Shown here piece by piece: positions 1-5,846 of a DNA stretch of 5,846 nt. Numbering within the stretch: the stretch's first letter is position 1; every line of letters starts with the position of its first letter. The notes below the pieces were generated by a model, which saw only the letters and a program-made list of their open reading frames with translations, did no database searches and was not told the DNA's origin. Source of the stretch: Methylococcaceae bacterium (GTDB taxonomy: Bacteria; Pseudomonadota; Gammaproteobacteria; Methylococcales; Methylomonadaceae); contig PMDM01000186.1 in assembly GCA_003155565.1 (NCBI GenBank), positions 1 to 5,846 on the forward strand, in the 5' to 3' direction. Made by a program: the position numbers and the translations under genes.

Positions 1-564
1 TGCTACAAGATCATTAAATGGCACTGGACTACAGCCAGGAAGTAACGGGCCGAAACCTTCACGGAAAATTTCTTCCCCGTTTAGCGACAAGGCTCCCATC
101 GTCAAGCCGTGATAACCGTGTTCACAGAAAACAATTTTTTCCCGTTTAGTGGTAAAGCGGGCGAATTTGATAGCGGCTTCCACGGCTTCTGTACCGGAGT
201 TACAGAAGAACATTTTGTCAATATTCTCAGGCGTGGTAAGCAACAACTCTCGTGCCAGCAAACCGCTAAGCACCGAAACGTCCAACTGCACGAGATTAGG
301 CAAATCCAGCGTTAAGGTTTCTTTCAAAGCGTTGACGATGGTTGGATGATTCCGCCCCATTGCAAAAACTCCAAAACCACTGAGTAAATCGAGATACTCA
401 CTACCATCCTGGTCATAAAGATATTGTCCGACCGCACTTTTATAATGGCGGTCATAACCTATGGTCTTCAAAACCCTGACCATTTGGTTATTCAAATGGT
501 GTTCGTACAGGTCGAACTTGTCTGGGTTATATTTCGTAAAAAGTTCGGCGATGCTGAAAGCCAT
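1..564 (-). CDS. hpnO: Hopanoid aminotransferase HpnO, class III PLP-dependent (partial, 3' end outside window)
   Basis: The first 188 residues of a class III (ornithine/GSA-type) aminotransferase are readable without a stop to the window edge; the family is usually about 450 residues, so over half is missing. Visible motifs are the PLP-phosphate loop NSGTEAVEAAIKFAR (residues 122-136) and EHGYHGLTMGALSL (148-161), whose Tyr-His-Gly normally stacks on the PLP ring. The catalytic Lys and the pyridine-binding Asp fall in the missing part. The ATG at 562-564 is well fixed: an in-frame TAA lies two codons upstream (568-570) and a GAGGT ribosome binding site sits 5 bases before it. In hopanoid producers HpnO is needed to make 35-aminobacteriohopanetriol, presumably by transaminating a ribosylhopane-derived aldehyde in the cytoplasm. 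The class is clear from sequence; the HpnO assignment rests largely on its position 36 bp after hpnN in a hopanoid operon. Another class III aminotransferase is the alternative. Confidence 0.88.
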   Translation of the reverse strand, partial: MAFSIAELFTKYNPDKFDLYEHHLNNQMVRVLKTIGYDRHYKSAVGQYLYDQDGSEYLDLLSGFGVFAMGRNHPTIVNALKETLTLDLPNLVQLDVSVLSGLLARELLLTTPENIDKMFFCNSGTEAVEAAIKFARFTTKREKIVFCEHGYHGLTMGALSLNGEEIFREGFGPLLPGCSPVPFNDLVA

Positions 565-600
565 TCGTTACCTCAAAAATATTTAATGCGCAAAAATGTG
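565..600. other. 36-bp hpnN-hpnO intergenic gap
   Basis: This is the largest non-coding stretch in the window. It is AT-rich and holds the hpnO ribosome binding site, a short palindrome AAATATTT (577-584) and TGCGCA (587-592). There is no GC-rich stem followed by a T-run, so I see no terminator, and there is too little room for a convincing promoter. Read in the hpnN frame it contains two further TAA stops (583-585 and 568-570), so no fusion with hpnO is possible. Confidence 0.6.
570..574 (-). promoter_or_regulatory. Ribosome binding site of hpnO (GAGGT)
   Basis: On the minus strand GAGGT is followed by TAACG and then the ATG at 562-564, a 5-base spacing. It is the only strong Shine-Dalgarno sequence at the three gene junctions in this window. 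It supports independent initiation of hpnO, unlike hpnG and hpnN, which appear coupled to the preceding gene. Confidence 0.75.
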
Positions 601-3219
601 TTAAACCCGTTTTCCGCTAAAGGCTGGCAAAACGATTAATGAACAAATCACAGTAAAAAACAAGCCGATAGACAGTAATAATCCCATGCTCGCCATGCCT
701 TGATGCGAAGTGAACGAAAGACTCGAAAAACTGCATAAAGTGGTTATCGAGCTGAAAATAATACCTCGCGTAGTGCTGCTTTGCAGCAGGTTTTCATTTT
801 CGTTCAAGTTGAAATGCAACCGGTGCATAATTAGGATACTGCTATCGATCCCCATACCTAGCAGCAAAGGCAGGGCAATAATATTGGCGAAATTGAACGG
901 GTTATTCAGTAGGACGTTAGTAGCCCCGGTGAGTAATGCGGCAAGCATAAGGGGCAGAATAACCAGTGCGGTCTGTTTGACGCTTTTGTAAATGACCAGC
1001 AATACCAGGACAATAGCAATGAAAGCGCCACCAAAAGCCTGAATAAAGGCTTTGACGACGGCATCGCCACTGGCCTGATTGGCAACTGGCAAGCCGGACA
1101 CCTTGTTATCGACTTTTTGCGCATCCACTACAAATTCTTTCAGGTTTTCCGGGTCGTTCAGGTCTTTTTTTGGAGTAATTAATATTTTATAAAGACCCGT
1201 TGCGCTTAACCAATGGGAACGAATGTAGTCAGGTATATCGTCGATGCCAAAATCGGTTGCAGTCAGGCTGGTTTTCAGGCGGTCAAGCGTGTACGGCAAT
1301 AATCCCAACATGTTGTTTTCCAGTTGACTATAGTTTGCCGCTGGGTTGGCAGAGCTGTCGGCCTGTTTTATGAAGGCTTCTATGCGTTGTTGCAGTTGCT
1401 GTAAAGTAGCCAGTGGCGCATTCGGCGAGTTTTCGGCAATGGCTTTTTTTAGTTCATCGTTGAATTTGACTAATGCCCCTCTCTGATTGCTATTCTCCGG
1501 CAAGGTTTTGCCAAAATTTTCCAATTGATTACCCAGAATCAAGCTCATGTCTTCAATGGTTGCCAATTTTTCATCCTGGTTTTTGGCAACAAAACTGTCT
1601 AGCGTGATAGTATCGTGTACCGTTGGCAATCCCTGCATTTTAGCGGCAATTTTATTAGCATCATCAAGATTATTCGCTAACGTTATCAGCGCAAACGGTG
1701 AATCATTCTTGGATTTCAGCAGCTCTTTAAAGGAGGACACCGATTCGCTGTTGGGATCGCGCAGATTAACCGGATTGGAATCAAACGACAGTTTAGTCAA
1801 CACCACGCAAGCGCCAATCCCCAATAGGACAGAGGCAATACGAATGGCGGTTGAATAATGAAATGGAAAGGTCACGATAAATTTAGGCGCAAAAACGGAA
1901 TGTATCGGTTTTGGATTATTGACTGGTAAAACGCAGAACAAGGCAGGTAATACCGTTACTGAGATAATCAGTCCTATAAATATGCCACCACCGGAAATAA
2001 TGCCTAATTCCGATACACCTGCATAATCAGTGGGGATAAACCCAAAAAAACCCAGTGCTGTGGTCAACGCGCATAAAAACAACGAGGAACCAACACCCTT
2101 CATGCTGTGATGAATGGCTAAGTCATTCGTGTAACCACGTACTTTACGTTCGCGGTAGTAAAGACAAATATGTACGGCGTAATCGACTCCCAAGCCTATG
2201 TACAGGGTAGCAAAGGCGATTGAAATGACATTCAAATGACCGACGGTGATGGCAGCAAATCCGGCGGTCATTATTAAGCCCATGACCAGCACGATGTAGG
2301 TGATACTCAATAATTTCAGTGACCGCAAGCCTATCCACTGCACAACAAACACCAACACTAAAGAGAGTATGCCAGCCAGTTGGGCACCTGTCATAACACT
2401 TTCCAGCTCATCGTGTTCCAGGGCGGTTTCGCCCGTAATGCGGATTTTAACGGACGGATTTTCGGTCATGATGGCATGTGCCGCTTCACGGGCTGAGGTT
2501 TGTGCGACATCCGCAGGCAGCATCTCACTAAAATTCAACTTGGGCTTGGCAATAACCAAGGTACGATTGGCATCGGTATTAAGCTTATCTTCCGCCAATA
2601 AGCTTTGCCAGGATAAGCGCTGTGGTTTGCCACTGAGTTGATGGTTGATGTTGTTGTCAATCGCAACCAGCAAAGGATTTAATTCCATCGGCAGGTTTTC
2701 ATCGCGCTTGTTCAAGGCCAGGCTGATGATTTCAAACAGCCCGTCAAGATGATAGTTTTGCGCAAGATGACCAATAAACGGTTGGGCATCAGTTAGTTTT
2801 TTAGCCAGCGCATCAAGATCCGCTTGTTCTAAATAGAGCAAGGCTTGTTGCCTGAAAAAAGCATTATCGGTCGGGATTGTGACGTTGTCGAAGCGATCTG
2901 TTTGTGCACTTAACAGGTTTTGCAGCTTATTGGCAGCCAGCGTGGTTTCTTCAGGGGTTTGCGCTTCCACGATGAGAATTAAGGTTGCTGCATCTTGCGG
3001 GAAAGCCTTGTCAATCCGCCTTTGGTTTTGCTGGAACGGCAAGTCGGGGGAGAGCATCTCAGCGGTATTGGTGTTAATGCCGAGATGGTTATAGACATGG
3101 TAAGAAACGCCCCCGCACAACAAAAAGGACAACACTAGCAACGTCCACGGAAAACGTATGATCTGCCGCTCGCACCAGTGCAGAAATGTGTCGATAAAAG
3201 ATGTGTGCTGCTTGGGCAT
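601..3219 (-). CDS. hpnN: Hopanoid transporter HpnN, RND/MMPL superfamily
   Basis: This 872-residue inner-membrane protein has the two-fold RND/MMPL architecture and the length expected of HpnN. The first membrane segment (about 24-43) is followed by a periplasmic domain (about 45-275) that opens with TNTAEMLSPDLPF, a feature typical of HpnN-like proteins. A five-helix bundle follows (about 279-431), then helix 7 (about 458-476), a second periplasmic domain (about 477-725) with a helix-rich, Gln/Leu-rich stretch near 560-620, and a second bundle (about 729-866). Charged motifs in the bundle cores are GLGVDYAVH (342-350, Asp346) and GMGIDSSILIMHR (788-800, Asp792), the expected sites of proton-relay acids. 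HpnN is known from Rhodopseudomonas to move hopanoids from the inner to the outer membrane using proton motive force. The ATG is two codons after the hpnG stop, in the same frame and without a clear ribosome binding site, so translation probably depends on hpnG. Other MMPL exporters are the alternative, made unlikely by context. Confidence 0.92.
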   Translation of the reverse strand: MPKQHTSFIDTFLHWCERQIIRFPWTLLVLSFLLCGGVSYHVYNHLGINTNTAEMLSPDLPFQQNQRRIDKAFPQDAATLILIVEAQTPEETTLAANKLQNLLSAQTDRFDNVTIPTDNAFFRQQALLYLEQADLDALAKKLTDAQPFIGHLAQNYHLDGLFEIISLALNKRDENLPMELNPLLVAIDNNINHQLSGKPQRLSWQSLLAEDKLNTDANRTLVIAKPKLNFSEMLPADVAQTSAREAAHAIMTENPSVKIRITGETALEHDELESVMTGAQLAGILSLVLVFVVQWIGLRSLKLLSITYIVLVMGLIMTAGFAAITVGHLNVISIAFATLYIGLGVDYAVHICLYYRERKVRGYTNDLAIHHSMKGVGSSLFLCALTTALGFFGFIPTDYAGVSELGIISGGGIFIGLIISVTVLPALFCVLPVNNPKPIHSVFAPKFIVTFPFHYSTAIRIASVLLGIGACVVLTKLSFDSNPVNLRDPNSESVSSFKELLKSKNDSPFALITLANNLDDANKIAAKMQGLPTVHDTITLDSFVAKNQDEKLATIEDMSLILGNQLENFGKTLPENSNQRGALVKFNDELKKAIAENSPNAPLATLQQLQQRIEAFIKQADSSANPAANYSQLENNMLGLLPYTLDRLKTSLTATDFGIDDIPDYIRSHWLSATGLYKILITPKKDLNDPENLKEFVVDAQKVDNKVSGLPVANQASGDAVVKAFIQAFGGAFIAIVLVLLVIYKSVKQTALVILPLMLAALLTGATNVLLNNPFNFANIIALPLLLGMGIDSSILIMHRLHFNLNENENLLQSSTTRGIIFSSITTLCSFSSLSFTSHQGMASMGLLLSIGLFFTVICSLIVLPAFSGKRV

Positions 3220-3228
3220 ACGTATTTA
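3217..3228 (-). promoter_or_regulatory. hpnG stop / hpnN start junction, in frame
   Basis: On the minus strand this reads TAA-ATA-CGT-ATG: the hpnG stop, two codons, then the hpnN start, all in one reading frame. The sequence before the ATG (ACAATTCAACAATAAATACGT) has no Shine-Dalgarno match. Reinitiation by ribosomes finishing hpnG is the simplest reading. Low-level readthrough of the single TAA would give an HpnG-HpnN fusion, but nothing in the sequence shows that it happens. Confidence 0.6.
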
Positions 3229-3972
3229 TTGTTGAATTGTGTAAGTGAATGCGTTTTTGGGAAGCGTTGTCACGAGATTAAGCTGTTTGGCAACACGTTT
3301 TAAGGTTTTTTTAGCGGCATGAAAGTGCAAACCTAACTTTATCAACCCAGGCAATTCGGCTGGATGCAGCAACAGAAACAACAGCAACTTACCCAAAATA
3401 ACTTCACCTCGCTCGTTGAGGGCATGACTGACGGCTTTGGGTAAATCCATGTTGAGGGGATCGGCTATTGCCCGTATGGACAGGAACGGCAAGTCGTGGC
3501 TTTGCGCCACCTTGGCAATGGCGGCGCTCTCCATATCCAGCGCTATTGCGCCCGTTGCACTGCCGATCTGTGCCTTATCATGGCTGGATGCAACAATGCG
3601 CCTACTTTCCGCCAGCTTTCCTGTATAGGTACGCAAAAGTGTGTATTTTGCAAGGCAAGTTTTTGCATGAATCAACCAATCCTCGTTGTTTAGGCCAAAC
3701 TCAATATTATCTGAATCGACACAACTATTGGCTAAAACTAAATCCCCAGACTTGAATGATACGTCTAAACCCGCCGCACAACCCCAGCTAATAAGCTGAT
3801 TTGCACCTTGTTTTACCAATAATTCGGACGCAATGCGGGCATTCTCATGACCTGCACCCGAGTAAACCACCCATATTTTTTCGGCAAGATGCCCAATGCA
3901 CCCTTTCTCAAGTCGCTTTGATGTCAGGGTGCTAAGTTCTTCAGGTAAGGCAACAACAATTCCTGTAATCAC
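3226..3972 (-). CDS. hpnG: Adenosylhopane phosphorylase/nucleosidase HpnG
   Basis: This 248-residue protein belongs to the purine nucleoside phosphorylase / MTAN (PNP_UDP) fold. In HpnG-bearing bacteria it removes adenine from adenosylhopane, made by HpnH, giving (phospho)ribosylhopane, the step that commits to extended C35 hopanoids. Visible family features are the N-terminal strand TGIVVALPEEL (residues 3-13), the phosphate/ribose-loop region YSGAGHENAR (37-46) followed by SWGCAAGLD (62-70), and the nucleoside-binding signature ALDMESAAIAKVA (144-156) leading into PFLSIRAIADP (162-172). The C-terminal 60 residues are hydrophobic then basic (about 190-232), which could bring the enzyme to the membrane where its lipid substrate sits. 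The start is GTG at 3970-3972, overlapping the shc stop by four bases, with only a weak AAG upstream, so coupling to shc translation is likely. Identity is secured by the motifs plus flanking shc and hpnN; a generic MTA/SAH nucleosidase is the weaker alternative. Confidence 0.92.
   Translation of the reverse strand: MITGIVVALPEELSTLTSKRLEKGCIGHLAEKIWVVYSGAGHENARIASELLVKQGANQLISWGCAAGLDVSFKSGDLVLANSCVDSDNIEFGLNNEDWLIHAKTCLAKYTLLRTYTGKLAESRRIVASSHDKAQIGSATGAIALDMESAAIAKVAQSHDLPFLSIRAIADPLNMDLPKAVSHALNERGEVILGKLLLFLLLHPAELPGLIKLGLHFHAAKKTLKRVAKQLNLVTTLPKNAFTYTIQQ
3969..3972 (-). promoter_or_regulatory. shc/hpnG 4-base overlap (GTGA)
   Basis: The minus strand reads AAG-CGG-TGA for the end of shc, and GTG-ATT-ACA for the start of hpnG, sharing GTGA. 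This is the classic stop-start overlap that allows termination-reinitiation. With a GTG start and no strong Shine-Dalgarno sequence, hpnG output is probably tied to shc translation. Confidence 0.8.
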
Positions 3973-5846
3973 CGCTTAAGTTCGTTGCGGTACCGGGCGA
4001 GCGCCCAAAGCGGGAAAAACTTGTCGTAACCGTGGTATTTAAGATAGAAGACCCTAGGGAAACCGGGGGCGGTAAAGCACGCATCATTCCAAACGCCGTC
4101 GGCTTGTTGGGTACGTAAGATGAAATCAATGCCCGCTTTGACTTCTGGGCTGTGGACTTCACCCGCAGCAATCAAGCCCAAGACTGCCCAGGCCGTTTGG
4201 AAAGCGGTGCTAAAATGGTACTTGCCGCTGTAACTGGTATCGTGATAACTGTAATTATCTTCGCCCCAACCACCATCTTCACGCTGTACACTCTTCAAAT
4301 ATTTTACGGCATTAAGGTACATCGGATCGGTTTTAGGTACGTTGGTTTGTTCCAGGCCAAGCAAAACAGACCATGTTCCGTAGACATAGTTGGTCCCCCA
4401 ACGGCCAAACCAGGAACCATCTGCTTCTTGATCGGAACGCAAATAGTTGATGCTGCGTTCCAGGGCAGACAGATATAGCCCCTGCTCTTTTCCGGCTCTC
4501 GCCATCAACATTGCACAACGGGCACTGACATCCGCTGTGGGCGGATCGAGCAATGCGCCGTGATCGGCAAAGGGGATTTCATTCAAATAATAACAGGTGT
4601 TATCGACATCAAATGCGCCGTATCCGCCATTTTTGGACTGCATACCCTCTATCCAGCGCGTTGCCCGGTGGATAGATTCATCAAGGTTTGGCAAGTTTGA
4701 GTCTGCCATGGCAAAAGCCACGACAGCGGTATCGTCTACATCAGGATAATGCGGATTGGCATATTGGAATGCCCAACCGCCACCTGCCAAATCCGGCTTT
4801 GAAACACGCCAATCGCCCGGTTCATCGGATAACTGTACGCTTTTCAACCAATCGTATGCTCTGGATAGACTTTTAGCATTACCTGATTTGTCGGATTCTT
4901 GTAAGGCCAGTGCTGCGAGTGCGGTATCCCAAACAGGGGAAACGCACGGTTGGCAAAAAGCTTCATTTTCACTGATGACCAGCAACTTATCAATCGCCTT
5001 ACGTGCGGTTACAACATACTCATGATCTTTTGGGAAGCCCAACAACAACAAAGATTCATAAGAATTGACCATCGCAGGAAAAATACAGCCTAAGCCATCT
5101 TCGCCATTCAAGCGTTCGATAATCCAGTCTTTGGCCTTTTTTATGGCGCGGTCATGTACTTTCAGTGGGATAAATGGCTCGGCTAATCGGCCAAATTTAT
5201 CCAGTCCCAGAAAAATTTTATTTAGAAAAGTCCTTTCAGGGAAATAGTGTTTTTCTTCATCAGGATGAATAACAAAAAGCTCCAAAATACTTATATTATT
5301 GGGATTTTTTGCAGTTGCCTTTAACGTACACAGAATAAACAGCGGCACCATAACCGTCCTGGACCAATAAGATACTTTATCCAGATGGAACGGACACCAC
5401 ATAGGAAGTAGCATAATTTCTACAGGGATATACGGAACCCCGCGCCAGGGCAGTTGCTCGAATATCGCCAACGCAATACGCGTAAAAACATTGGCTTTCG
5501 CTGCACCGCCATTGCTGAGGATGTAATTTCTTAAGCGTGTCATGTGCGCTGCGTCCGAGGCGTCGCCTGCAAGTTTTAGGGCATAATAAACCTTGATACT
5601 GCAACTGATGTCGCCTGGACCGCCGGTAAATAGCGGGTAACTGCCGTTATCAGACTGACGGGATCTTAAATAGTTGGCTATTTTGGCTTGTAACGGCTCA
5701 TCAATCTCACCCAGATAGTGCATCATCAGGATATATTCTGACGGAATCGTGCAGTCTGCCTCCAATTCGAACACCCAGTAGCCGTCTTTGTCCTGCAGGC
5801 TTAATAATTTATCCTGCGCTCTGCTAATGGCTTTATTGAGGTTGTA
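3969..5846 (-). CDS. shc: Squalene-hopene cyclase (partial, 5' end outside window)
   Basis: 625 residues are visible and the frame stays open to the window edge, so the true start lies upstream; families of this kind run about 630-670 residues. A GTG at 5772-5774 is not the start, because the 24 codons before it encode conserved SHC sequence ending LQDKDGYWVFELEAD. The enzyme cyclises squalene to hopene/hopanol and is a monotopic membrane protein of the inner membrane. Visible residue numbers follow: the acid motif DVDDTA (369-374) protonates squalene; VFTR, SYWSRT (Trp161), SPVWDT (Trp306) and WAFQ (Phe360) match active-site aromatics of the Alicyclobacillus enzyme. QW-type repeats appear as QEADGSWFGRW, QREDGGWGED and QQADGVW. 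The C-terminus GFPRVFYLKYHGYDKFFP is the strongly conserved proteobacterial ending. It is the first visible gene of the operon, and any promoter is outside the window. An oxidosqualene cyclase is excluded by the DVDDTA motif and the bacterial context. Confidence 0.97.
   Translation of the reverse strand, partial: YNLNKAISRAQDKLLSLQDKDGYWVFELEADCTIPSEYILMMHYLGEIDEPLQAKIANYLRSRQSDNGSYPLFTGGPGDISCSIKVYYALKLAGDASDAAHMTRLRNYILSNGGAAKANVFTRIALAIFEQLPWRGVPYIPVEIMLLPMWCPFHLDKVSYWSRTVMVPLFILCTLKATAKNPNNISILELFVIHPDEEKHYFPERTFLNKIFLGLDKFGRLAEPFIPLKVHDRAIKKAKDWIIERLNGEDGLGCIFPAMVNSYESLLLLGFPKDHEYVVTARKAIDKLLVISENEAFCQPCVSPVWDTALAALALQESDKSGNAKSLSRAYDWLKSVQLSDEPGDWRVSKPDLAGGGWAFQYANPHYPDVDDTAVVAFAMADSNLPNLDESIHRATRWIEGMQSKNGGYGAFDVDNTCYYLNEIPFADHGALLDPPTADVSARCAMLMARAGKEQGLYLSALERSINYLRSDQEADGSWFGRWGTNYVYGTWSVLLGLEQTNVPKTDPMYLNAVKYLKSVQREDGGWGEDNYSYHDTSYSGKYHFSTAFQTAWAVLGLIAAGEVHSPEVKAGIDFILRTQQADGVWNDACFTAPGFPRVFYLKYHGYDKFFPLWALARYRNELKR

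Larger units (their letters stand above)
1..5846 (-). other. Hopanoid operon segment shc-hpnG-hpnN-hpnO
   Basis: Four co-directional genes with junctions of -4, +6 and +36 bp and no terminator between them form a likely single transcription unit running from high to low coordinates. Together they cover cyclisation, removal of adenine from the extended side chain, amination and outer-membrane delivery of hopanoids. hpnH, squalene synthesis genes (hpnC/D/E) and the promoter are not in the window and may lie beyond either edge. Confidence 0.85.

Noticed and set aside
575..595. Possible terminator or operator from the palindromes AAATATTT and TGCGCA between hpnN and hpnO
   Set aside because: The palindromes are only 6-8 bases, do not nest into a stable stem and are not followed by a T-run in the transcript direction; chance in AT-rich sequence explains them.
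109..639. Three short plus-strand open frames over hpnO and the hpnO-hpnN gap
   Set aside because: The minus strand here encodes a clear class III aminotransferase with PLP motifs and a good ribosome binding site; the plus-strand products resemble nothing.
1547..1858. Plus-strand open frame of 103 codons inside hpnN
   Set aside because: It is an antisense shadow of the second periplasmic domain of HpnN and shows no family resemblance.
2300..2641. Plus-strand open frame of 113 codons inside hpnN
   Set aside because: It lies antisense to a conserved membrane protein, its translation has no recognisable motif, and it has no supporting ribosome binding site or context.
4152..4478. Plus-strand open frame of 108 codons inside shc
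   Set aside because: It is antisense to the most conserved C-terminal part of the cyclase, so the open frame is explained by coding constraint on the other strand.
5772..5774. GTG codon as the start of shc, giving a 601-residue protein
   Set aside because: The 24 codons upstream to the window edge are open and encode conserved cyclase sequence (LQDKDGYW just before), so the gene continues out of the window.

Overview
The window looks like a piece of a bacterial chromosome carrying part of a hopanoid (pentacyclic triterpenoid lipid) operon. Every recognisable gene lies on the minus strand, so transcription runs from the high-coordinate end to the low end: squalene-hopene cyclase (shc/hpnF, 3969-5846, N-terminus cut by the window edge), adenosylhopane phosphorylase (hpnG, 3226-3972), an RND/MMPL-type hopanoid transporter (hpnN, 601-3219), and a class III PLP aminotransferase (hpnO, 1-564, C-terminus cut by the window edge). 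About 99% of the bases are coding. There is no gene-free stretch over 36 bp, and I see no RNA gene, mobile element, CRISPR array or terminator.

The protein set is proteobacterial in character. The combination of shc, hpnG, hpnN and an hpnO-type aminotransferase, with moderate base composition, would fit a gammaproteobacterial methanotroph (Methylococcales), a group known for amino-bacteriohopanepolyols. This assignment is inference from gene content and protein flavour, not a database match.

The genes form a biosynthesis-plus-export chain. Shc cyclises squalene to hopene/hopanol. HpnH, which adds adenosine, is not in this window. HpnG then removes adenine from adenosylhopane, HpnO would aminate the C35 end of the side chain to give aminobacteriohopanetriol-type lipids, and HpnN would move hopanoids from the inner towards the outer membrane.

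Junctions are tight. shc and hpnG overlap by 4 bases (GTGA), with hpnG starting at GTG. hpnG and hpnN are 6 bp apart, in the same reading frame, and hpnN has no clear ribosome binding site. hpnN and hpnO are 36 bp apart, and hpnO has a good GAGGT ribosome binding site. This points to one polycistronic, translationally coupled unit whose promoter lies beyond position 5846. I found no convincing unknown system here. The most unusual points are the in-frame hpnG-stop-hpnN junction and some residue-level features of HpnN, HpnG and Shc.
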